Source of the DNA: Trachythela sp. YZ-2020
Lineage: Eukaryota > Cnidaria > Anthozoa > Malacalcyonacea > Clavulariidae
Direction: 5' to 3'
DNA length: 64,000 nt
Assembly: GCA_016169945.1 (NCBI GenBank)
Contig: JADLSH010000368.1
Location: 2,170,001-2,234,000 of the forward strand
Positions 11,174 to 22,000 of the stretch are shown piece after piece (the first letter of the stretch is position 1; each line of letters opens with the position of its first letter). The position numbers and the translations under genes are program-made. Below the pieces are notes generated by a model that saw only the letters and a program-made list of their open reading frames with translations, did not search any database and was not told the origin of the DNA.

Positions 11174-13229
11174 CTATTGACGTTTTGAGGAAATTAGACC
11201 CCTTCAGCTGGAAGTCAATAGGAAGGGTCTTTGCTCGAAATGTCGTAGTTTCTTATCTTTTTCTGGTAGTTCAAACACAAGCCACAAGAGCTCGTACATG
11301 ACATGACACATAAAGAAGAGAAATACCTTGTGAACGTGCCTTGTTTTGTAAGCAGTCTGACGCATGCGTAGTTCAACACGACCGCGGCAGCTGCTCCAGA
11401 TGTAACAAGGAAGTCCCGTATGTCCAGGTGACATCAATATTCGATCATTTACATATAAATAATATCTCCTATTTCCACGACTGCCCATCATATATTACAA
11501 CATCTACTAGTGGACATGCACTGGCGCTAATCTTTCCACGTAAAATTAAGAAAAACTGCCAATGCCTTTGTTAAAGACACAAGATACGCAAGGTACTGTA
11601 CTTCACTAAAATTTTGTACTCTGGATTACTATTGGACATTATTTTTCCGTGTGTTTAACTTCATCCTTCAAAGGATATGCAATTAGAAATTAAAATAGAA
11701 TTGAGTATGCAAAGAAGCTTTAAAAACAGTTTGGGAAGGCTTGCTGGCTTGCAACCTAGCACCCCAACCCTTTCACTCTATGTTTTTGGTTAATAATCTA
11801 AATCTGAGACTTTCAGTTATATTCTTGTTACAGGAGAACTTTTTTCTTCAAGAAATAAACGTATTTATGTGTATATAGTTAGAGTTAGTGTTTTAAACAG
11901 CAGAGTAACAGTCAGAAACACTCAGCCATATTGTGCACGTTGCAGATGGCGGGAAAAGATAATATACACGACCAGCTGTAGAATATTCGCGCCATTACAT
12001 TTCAGCCAATCAAAGCGCGAGTTTTGTCCTAAGCATATGGTGTGCAGGTTGTTAAATATTTATCATAAAAAGCCCATGTCATATTTTGTGATAATATAAC
12101 GTACACTCTCATATAGTAACTGATCGTGCCCATAGCCAACATTTTTTACATCAACCAAAAACTGATATCTTAATTTGCAAAACTAACTTCTTTTGCACTG
12201 TAACTGCAGACATTTAATAGAAAAGTCGTCGGTTTTGAAGTGTTTTTTTTTTCGTTTCGTTTTTGCCCCGTCAAACCGCATTTGCCTCCAATCGTAAAAT
12301 TAAAGCAAACTGTAATTATAATTTATTCACCCTGGATGCAGCAGATGCTTGCAGGTTTTTATCTCTATAGCTTCCTTTCACAAACTGTTGAAATTGAGAA
12401 TAATTTTCCCGAAAAAGAAATAATTTTTTAAATGATTGGAGAGCAGTTCATGTAATGCCTTAAAACGGCTTGAAATTTTTTGAATTGCTTTCTAGGTTGT
12501 ATCTGGGCAACCGAAGCATCGTGAATTATTCAAATGATTTTAATTTCTGTCTAAAATAAGCATGCCATCAACACATGTAATACATTTCTCTATTTCCATT
12601 CAAACGCAGGTGAACCGAACCAGCTGCCCCGAGCACAAGAATATTAGCGCGATGTAAATTACTTTTTGAAAGAATTTTTTTTGTATTAAATTCACTGTTT
12701 GACAGTACAAAGAGTGTAGTTTTAACATAGATCTATATTTCTTCTTTCTAATATTTCCATCCTGGACTAAAGCTAAGTTTGTGAAATTTAAAACTGCTTT
12801 TTAAAACTAATAAACAAAATTAAAACTGGGGAAAATATAAACATTTTCATGTCAACGAAATTGAATTTTTATCTTGTCTCAAAAAGACAAAAGCAAACAA
12901 CTTTTTATTAAACCGGGAAAACGTTTTAAAGTGTTTCAGGCTTTGTAGATGAGATTATTCTTTTTAGTCAAAGAATGTTTGCAAACACAATATTCTGTCT
13001 TTAGAGTTTAGGACCACTGACACTTTTTATGCAGCCATTTTCTGGTTTTGTTAAGCCACAAAAGGTAGAACACTTAGACTAGAACACTTAGACTTTCCCA
13101 TTATAAGCAATTTTCTTCTTAATTTTGTTGTTGTCAAGCAGCAAAGCAATCAAGCATTGACAATTTAATTTCATGCTAAATTTTTCCGACATAACAAAGA
13201 CAGCCATTGACATGTGATCATAAAGAATG
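11174..13229. other. Intergenic region between SNRK and the CBFA2T gene
   Basis: This AT-rich stretch has no recognisable exon. Short open frames lack splice context and protein-like composition. No defined repeat boundaries were seen. Confidence 0.4.
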
Positions 13230-13237
13230 TGACGTCA
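13230..13237. promoter_or_regulatory. Perfect CRE palindrome TGACGTCA upstream of the CBFA2T first coding exon
   Basis: TGACGTCA is the full CREB/ATF consensus and lies 85 bp upstream of the proposed ATG at 13322, in a plausible promoter or 5' UTR. The site is directly visible; its use is inferred. Confidence 0.45.
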
Positions 13238-13321
13238 CAAGTTTGTGTTGTAAAGTAGAGAGGACGTGTAGTTTGAAACGTCTAGAAAACCTTCAATATT
13301 TCGCAAAATAAAGTGAATGTG

Positions 13322-16300
13322 ATGCCAGCAGTTACTGCAGGTAATATTTCATTATATACTTGTATTTCTAGGGAAATATCTTAGTACAAAACTCGTTAAT
13401 ATATGTCTTGAATGTAACAAATTTGACTCGGCGTACTTTACGATCGCCCTAACTGACCGAGATACTCAGTTTAGCCAACATTTCTTTGTTGTTGTATATA
13501 CTACAGTTTGAAGAGAAATTACACTTCAGGTAATTTCTCTTGGAAAGACCTAATCTTCGGAAATTCCCTTATTTCTCCGAAATACAAAAGATTTCGATAA
13601 AACTTGGACACAGTTTTTATCTCAATATTTTGTTGGCTTTTCAAACACCGTACAACGTTTATATGGCTACGGTGATAAATTATGTATGCAAACTCAGCCA
13701 GCCGAGAAATTTTAATGTCGCCTTTCAATAAAGAAAATTATTTTCCTTTCATAGAGAGTGGAGTTTATATTTTTACTTTAACATATGTAGTAGATACTAT
13801 AGAGTATGTTTATGTACCGTTAAGGCCTTGTAATATTGTTGTGTTCTCATCTTGCAGCTGGGTCTGCCTAAAACATCTGGTATATTGCTTGAATAGTTCA
13901 TGACTAAAGATGCTTTGTTTCTGGTGCTTAGCTCTGCTTTATTGCACAAAAACTAAACTATATCATTGAATAATTGAATTTAAAAATAATTCAACAATAT
14001 TCCATGTCATGTAACATAACACATGACCCTGTGATTGTAACTAAGTCTGTTATTTCCTCTGACAGGGAAATCCTTTAGATATATCCTGTGGAGTTAGATA
14101 TTTTAGCCCATGATAACAAAATGGGAAATAACTTCATGGGAAAGCTTATATTCCATGCTCACCACAAATCATGATGTATCAAGCCATCTTAAATATTTTT
14201 CCTAAAGAAATTTATACTAAGTTTGAGAACCCTTTGGTAATATTTCTTATCAGTCTGTAAAGAGAAAAGCACTTCTGAATGTTTCAAAAGAAGGCCCTTT
14301 GTCAGGAGAGTTGGTAGAAATAAATATTTAGCTATTATGTATATTTATAGGCTATATATTAGGCTATTATTTGACTTATGTATATTTATAGGTTATATAT
14401 TAGGCTATTATTTGACTGTGGAAAAATCACAATATCTTTAGAGCAAACTTGATCATTACCTAGTGTGTGGATGGCTATCATCATATCCTGGGAATTCTCA
14501 GCATGTTATCTCAGTTTTCCTGACATACTGTCAAATATTGTGTTGACATTTAGCATGGAAAATAAACATTCTGTACATGAAATATACATAATCCAGATCA
14601 TGCAACCGACAAGAAATATATGTTTACCTGTTCAATCCTTTGTGGTCGAAAAAAATGTACAAGCTCACATTTGTTTCTTCTTTGTTTTCAAATCCTTTTT
14701 TACATTACAATTGATTTTACTGTTGATAACTGCTACCCATGACCATCCTAGATAAAGACATGTTTAATGTTTATGCAAAGCTTCGGTGGTGGTCTGAGCC
14801 ATTTGTTTGAATGTGATTGGCTGAGCTAATTGAAACCTGTCAACTGCTTGCAACGAATATTGACATTTTGCTTAATCATTGAACATGCTTGTACTTACCA
14901 GTGGTATCTGCAAAGGACAGTAAATTTTGATGTATTTTAGAGACCTGAACTTATAAAATCCTTGATGTTGTTTAGAAACTCATGATTCAAGAATGCCAGA
15001 TTCACCAAACGAAGGGACAACACACCCTACACCACGACATTCCGCCTCCCCTGTGACGTCAAGCGCGGCAGTCACTGCAGACACAAGATCTGTCAGTTCA
15101 ACATCACCACATGTGAATGGTTCTCACCCTAGCCCTCTTGGTACCACATCACCACCTACTGTCGGCAATGGTGTCAATCAACTACCACCCGCATGTGGTG
15201 CAAGACAACTCAGTAAATTGAAACGTTTCCTGACAACATTGCAACAGTTTGGCTCAGATATTTCTCCTGAAATTGGAGAGAGAGTTCGTGGTCTTGTTTT
15301 GAACTTAGTGGTAAGTTCACATGTTGTGTTAGTGGTTGAGGGTTACTGGGCAGCAGATGGTGGTCAACTTCAGAAATGATGACATATATAGGAGCAAGTA
15401 CTAATTGAAATTACATGTCTATATTTAGCCATCAAACACAAGATATAATGAAAAAAGTCAACACAATATTATTACTCTGATAACTGCATCTTGAATAATC
15501 TTCTGCTGCTCCGTATATATAAGTTTACTAAAACCCACCTATGGAACTGGATAAACATGGTTACTGCTATATTTTACTTTGCATCATATTTAACCAACAT
15601 GTGTTTGTCTTTACTAGAATTCAACTGTATCAATTGAAGAGTTCCACCAACAACTACAAGAAGCAACAAATTTTCCTTTACGACCATTTGTTATTCCTTT
15701 TCTTAAGGTATTGATGTACCCATCTATGCAATAATTTCTTGATTGTTCATTATTTAATATGCATTAAAATGCTACATTAGATATGTATTTTTGCCTGAGC
15801 AAATTTATAAATGTTTTCTCTGTATTATATCAGGCCAACTTACCATTACTGCAAAGGGAATTACTTCAGTGTGCTCAAATGGCAAAACAAACGCCACATC
15901 AATACCTACACAGTCAAAATGCACAACTTTTGGAAGATCGTGAACCAACATCTTCTGAACAAGGAGATGCAAATGGAGGGGAATTTAATGAAAATGGAAA
16001 AAGAAAATCTATTGATAGCACAAGGTATTTAGATTTGTTTATTTTAGTCCTGTTTTTCTCAGTTGAAGAATGACTCTATCATTTCTTTCATTCTTTTAGA
16101 CCAAAAGAAAATGGCAGTGATTTAGTATCGGTTAGTGTGTTCAACTATAAAATTACATTAGAAATGTATCTATAAAGTTGTGATCTACATAATACATATG
16201 TATGATTGAGTACTGTATAATCAGCAATGATTTCTTGATTAGGTAATGGATTCCATTGAAAAGCTAACTCCTGCTACTAAAAGACCATGTTTAAGTATGT

Positions 16301-18263
16301 AAATCTCTCATTGGTTTCTTTGTATTCTACTCTATGGTTCTATGATCGAAGTTAGTACCTCTGTGTTAAATAAGTTTAAATAATAGTACTGTACTCTCTT
16401 GTGCTATATTTCTATTTCATTTCCTATTCTTTCAGGCACGAGTAGCACAGGAAGTACAAGTGAATCATTCCCTAAGTCTGGACCACGCACTGAGTTCTTT
16501 GCTCATGGTAAGTATTGACATTATCCAGAGATTGTGCATTTATGAAGTGGCAAAATTATAAAATGCCAATGTACTTGTATATATATATGAATATCTTGGT
16601 AATGTTATATTTCAGTCTCATTGCAAAGTCATCAAATACTAGAACTGTTTGAATATTTTAGGACCACGTGAAGGAGAGCCTAGCTCCCATGATCCTTTTG
16701 GAGACCCCAAGATTCCTAGCGACGTTGATGATTGGAGACATGTCGAGACAGTATGTATTCATTCATTTACAGCATTACCATTGTTTGCATGTAAGGATTA
16801 ACATTGTCTATTCTCACATAAGACAAGCGTTTGAATGTTTACATTACCTCAGCCAATCAGCATGAGGGGGCTAGGTAAAGGTGATTGCGCAATCTGCGAC
16901 TGTTCGTCCATGACATCGGTATTTTATTTTCTGTGATGAGATAATTTGTTTCTGATCACAATACCATGAGCTTAATGTTCGTTTACTTCCATGTAGATGT
17001 TGCAGTGCATTCTGGGTATGGTAGAGAAAACGAAGCGAGCTATCACAGTGTTACAACAACGGACTTCTCAAGACCGTGAAGAACTTGTGACCTGGGCACG
17101 AAAGACAGCAGAGGAAGCTGAACAGGAAGTGAAGAGACGCGCAAGTAAGAAATGATTGGCTTCATTCATAGACGGATCATCCGTCAAAAGCAGTCATCCG
17201 TTTATATCTGTCTTAGTGTAAACACAAGATGAACTTTCTAGACGATCTAGTCGTGTTATAAAATACCATTATGGATCATCCTTCAACTACTTGTGCATGT
17301 TGGTTTTTGAAGACGAACTGCGCAGATAGTTCCATGTCTTAACGGATGATGCGTATGTTTGTTGCGTGTATACGAAGACAGATCTTCTTTCTGTAGTTGC
17401 GCTAAATTTTAGATTCACAGTTTGTGTTTAGGCTAAAGAAACTAACTTCTGATTCTCTCCAACAGATGAGCTGGTGTCAAAGACAATCAAGCAAACAGAA
17501 GAAAGAGTTTCAGATGTCAAACGTCGTGCAGAAGAAGCAGTGAGTGACGTGAAACGACAAGCTGTTGTAGAACTACAGAAAGCCGTCAGAGCAGCTGAGG
17601 AGAAAGCAAATGAAGCTGTAGGTCAAACACAAAGTAAAGTTGATAAAGCTGTCATGGAAGCAAGACGTCAAGCAATTGAGGAAACACTGGGGATGGTTAA
17701 CAGACAGTCTGATTCCAGTGAGGTAAGTCATAGCATGTTATGAGAAATGTTAACACTTATACTGGAGCAAGCGAATTAAACTACATCTCTCAACTCTATA
17801 TATTTACCCCCAAATTCAAAAGAGTCTACATATGAGAAAACATTATTTTCTCCTTCTCGTTGACCAGCATCTGCTGCACGATAGTGGTGAAGTGAGACCT
17901 ACCTATATAAGGAAGATACATGCCAGAGCCGTCCTGAAATTGTCTTCTTCGTTTCAGAACTGTTGGAACTGTGGTCGTAAAGCCAATGAAACATGCAGTG
18001 GTTGTAATCTGGCTCGATATTGTGGAGCATTTTGTCAACATAAAGATTGGGAAAATCATCACAGAGTGTGTGGTCAACAGATGTCTAAATCTACCTCCGA
18101 TGATGCGAAGAAAGTACCTACCTCTACTTCAACATCGGGGAAAGAATCCGGGAAGTTGATACCTAGTCCTGGTTTAAACCGTCCTAAGATCGCATCTCCT
18201 ACAAGTACTGGTGATCCTATCACATCCCTCAGTGATTACGTTAGAAAGACACCATCAACGTGA
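13322..18263 (+). CDS. CBFA2T: ETO/MTG family transcriptional co-repressor
   Basis: Eleven coding exons are proposed: 13322-13340, 14976-15310, 15618-15707, 15834-16024, 16100-16130, 16243-16294, 16436-16507, 16662-16750, 16997-17144, 17466-17722 and 17958-18263. They give 529 aa (517 from ATG 14993 if the first exon is not used). All four Nervy homology regions are present. NHR1/TAFH includes [18 protein letters not shown] and [18 protein letters not shown]2 includes [19 protein letters not shown]3 includes [21 protein letters not shown]4 is a MYND zinc finger with [26 protein letters not shown] and a final HHRVCG. Vertebrate members (RUNX1T1, CBFA2T2, CBFA2T3) tetramerise via NHR2 and recruit NCoR/SMRT and HDACs in the nucleus. 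The linker between NHR1 and NHR2 is shorter than in vertebrates. The 19-bp first coding exon is a prediction; the rest is secure. Confidence 0.95.
15345..15480. repeat. Dispersed repeat of the TCAACTTCAGAAA family (CBFA2T intron)
   Basis: The block GGGCAGCAGATGGTGGTC, then CAACTTCAGAAATG, then AGGAGCAAG, recurs at about 23150-23290 and 24150-24260 in the same order. Fragments lie near 17745-17880, 27045, 35965 and 36760. It is non-coding and its ends are not clearly defined; it may be a MITE or SINE body. Confidence 0.6.
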
Positions 18264-18846
18264 AACATCAGTTACAAAGTTGGCAAAGATTACGGTCTGA
18301 GTGTAGACGCGGTCATGTAAAACTGATGTGTCCTATCAACAGTTGAAACTGCATATATGTATATAGAGCAGATATTGCTGCGTGGCTGTGGAGAAGCAAA
18401 GTGAATCTAGTCGTAAAAGCCAAGGGTTTTGACGGAATATTCTTGAACTGTATTATTTACCAGAAGTTGTAGAGAGTATTGCTTAGTGGTGTTTAATGTG
18501 TAGCAAGGTATTAGATATGTATTTATTTTCTCACATGTCGAAATACTGACGCTGTTTGCTTCGCACTAAATAATGGTGTGAGTCTTATTCGTAACCAATC
18601 TTCTCTCATCCTAGCCCCAACAGAATACCAAACTTAGACAAACATGTGTAGTATGAATAATTAATGCACCCATAAAATGATACCGTTAACTGTTGGGGTA
18701 ACTTAGACAACACGCTTGGATGAAAGTGGAAAATAACAAGCTGTAAATATATTCGCAATTAAGGTCATTGTCTCCAAACAGTTTTCATGACGACTGAGCG
18801 GTGTTCTAGTATAGTTGTGTAAATACATATATCTGGTGTAAGTAAT

Positions 18847-18852
18847 AATAAA
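18847..18852 (+). terminator. Polyadenylation signal AATAAA, CBFA2T gene
   Basis: AATAAA lies about 580 bp after the stop codon and 242 bp before the CENP-N start codon. The two genes are closely packed in the same orientation. Confidence 0.6.
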
Positions 18853-19027
18853 ATTCATTCACGAGTTAAACATTGTTTTCACCCTATACTAGGAAATTAC
18901 TCGAGAGAAATGCACATTGTGAAAAAGCACTCGCCTTGGCTTTGCGCCCTCGTTTTGCATACTCATCTCGTCAGGCACGCGGCCAAACAACACTGGTCCT
19001 GGGTATGAGCTTACCAAAAATATAAAC

Positions 19028-19060
19028 ATGGCGGCCAGTTCAAAATTTCCGTTTATGTGA
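19028..19060 (+). promoter_or_regulatory. Upstream ORF in the CENP-N leader, with an ATGGCGGC motif
   Basis: ATG at 19028 opens a frame of ten sense codons and then a stop, 34 bp before the CENP-N start. ATGGCGGC is also a YY1-type core, common near animal transcription starts, so this may be a promoter element instead of a translated uORF. Which applies depends on the unmapped transcription start. Confidence 0.35.
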
Positions 19061-19093
19061 AGTGTCGAAGTGATATTTGTACAACATTTTGCG

Positions 19094-22000
19094 ATGGAAT
19101 ATAAAACTTTACGTTCATTTTTCATGCGATTTAACAAAGATAAACTCTTTAACATATGTACAGATAACGAACTTGCTGGAGAACTTAAGAAATCGTCATG
19201 TACGAAGGATTATTTAACCCGAATTCTTGTTGAACATGCATTGGTAGGGAAATGATTTTTGTTCAACTTGTACTTGATATTGTGCTTGAAAGTTAGTTAA
19301 TTTGTGTATTTCTTACAGAATGGCAAGTTCTCTTTGAGAAAGCTGGAAATATTGGATATACTTCGTAAGTGTAATAATAGTGTATGGACCCCTTGTTTAT
19401 GTTTTGCAGCCAGCAAAATGTACTTGACTTTTGAAAAAAATATATAGTCAAATGTCTGACCGTCCGGGCAAAAAACAGAGTCAAACCCCCTGCCATAGGG
19501 GCAGTCATGGTTCTCGAAATGTTGTTAAAAAGCTTTTCGAATAGTTTTTGTCCTGTCCCAGATTTTAATTAGTGGCATTTTGCTCTGCTTTTACTTTGAT
19601 ATGGTCAGAAAAACTAACTGGAAAAACTACCACGAGGTGATTAATGCACTGGACCATACACATTATTTATGAGCGACCGCTGACCATTTTTTACATGGTC
19701 AAATGCCCGACCGGGCGGAAAGAGCTTGCGTCAAATTTCCGCCTATACGGAGCTTATCTTCAGTCAAATGGCCGGGGGTTGCCCAAGGGGGGGGGATGAT
19801 CGCAGTTGGATTTGACTCCTGCATTATGTCTTGATCAATTTCATGCGTGCCCATCCCCTCCCAAGGCATTTGTCGGGCATTATACAGCTACACCTGTTCC
19901 CAGGGTGGGGCATTTGCTTCCTTCGGGTTATCCCAGGGGTAGGGAACTTGTTGAGGTGTTCAATATCCATAGCGATGGTTTAACAGATGGTTTCACACTG
20001 CATTGTACTACTGCATACTGCATTATAACACTGTTGACCAAGTGCATTCATTATAATTCAGATTGAGACCTTGACTTTGGAGCGTTTTATCTTATTATTG
20101 TTCACATAATTACACAGTCAAGGTCCCAACGGGGTGACATAAGTTTTTCTATAAGTTTCTATAAGTTTTTGAAACAGCTCTGTTTCTCAATTTTCACAAA
20201 ATACTTCATTCTGCAAGGCTAACTGGCTAAATGGATCTTTTGTTATTTATGTACAGCACTTTTTTGAGGTCAAATTGGAGACAATTGACACATGCACAGG
20301 ATGAAACACAGCACTCAACGAGTTCAGATTTTATGATTCAGAAAACGATTTTCCTATATAGTATTACAGATATTATAAAAATTTGCTACCCAGAAAACTA
20401 TTATTTTCTCCCCTAGGGTGGGGCATTTTCCCCTACGTGGGGATTTTGTGCCACTTCTTTGACCCCATGGTGGGGCATTTGCGAGGTTTTTCGCCTAAAT
20501 ATCAGATGCTCTATGGCTGCAGAAGTTAGGGAGCTATGGAGCGATGCTACCTCCGTAGTCTAACAGGGTTAACTCCAAATTCAAATGATGTCATTTATAA
20601 CAGTTTTTGCACTTTAATTTTCCCTCAAATCTCTAATTTTCATTGTTTTTAACATGTATTTGGCTACTTTTGTGCCCTTGACTTCCTTTTGATGTGCACT
20701 TGGGAATTACTGTTTGCACACTTGCACTTAGATTTTTAACTTTTCCGCACCCAAGATCTCGTTGGAAATTGCTGCCCAACTCTACAGTCTGGCATCTAAC
20801 CAATATAATATATAATATTAATAGACAGTTGTATAAAATGATTATATTTTGTAGATTATCATGGTAGTACAAATAAAAAATGGAATGTTTATGAGTTGGA
20901 AGGAAAAGGTTTAATGCAACTTTTGTTTGATTAAAACTTGATAAAATGTTTACATTTTATAAATTATCACTTCTAAACAAATGAAATTCCTTCCTTTAAA
21001 AGGCAAGGACAAGCAGTGTGTCTTAAATGATCCAGAAGAGTTTGAAGATCTCATTCATAAAGAATTAAAAAGTTATTTAAACTGTGTAAGTAAATATATA
21101 ATAATTTCTGCCCAACCTCATGATATGAAAACAGTAGATGCATCCTCTCATGCAAAAGTGTTATGTTTTCATATCAACAAACTCAGCAATGTGACTACAT
21201 TCCTACACCTATAACTGTTCAAATTCAAAGTAGTGTTAGCTAATCTCAGCACAATTTCTCAGACCAATCAGATGTTGCCATTCCCAAGATGTTGATTTCA
21301 TGCCGACTGTATGTATGAAAACATGATGTGATATTTCTCGCATCCAAGGTTTTGGTAACAATCCTGTAGTACACACTGCACAGTCTCGCAAACCAGGATC
21401 TCTTCATCCACACCTTGAGTGTAATATTTGCTTTATCTCCCAACAGAAAGTGTGTGTGGTAGCTCAGAACAACATGCTGTTGACAAGGATTTCAGTCTGG
21501 AATGAAAACATCAACCTTCTTATTTCTTCTACTACATCACTCTACATGATTCATATCCCTGGTTCCTCTCATGTCTTGTTGTCTACTGTCAAAGCTGCTT
21601 ACAAAACCTACTTCTTTAAGGTAACTGTCTTACTCATGAAACTTTAAATAATCAGAAATATAAATCAAGATTCTTTCATCTGCAATTTTACACAGTATTT
21701 CAGTGGCTACTAAATACCGTATAGTAGAGTATTCTAATTACTGGTAGTCTAATTACTGATGTTACACAGCAACAACTTGCAATGCAAATGAGGTTATACC
21801 ATAGGCGGATTTTCTGGGGGGGTGCGTGGGGGTGCGCACCCCCCAAAAATATTTTGCACCGCCCCAAAAAGTTTTCCCACCCCACCTAGAGAAATTTGCA
21901 CCCCCCAAAAAAATTTAAATGCTCATTGGGATAAATACAGCAGTGTGATTGAAATAAAGATTTTGAACTAAGTAAGACTAAAAACAAGGATTTTGAACTA

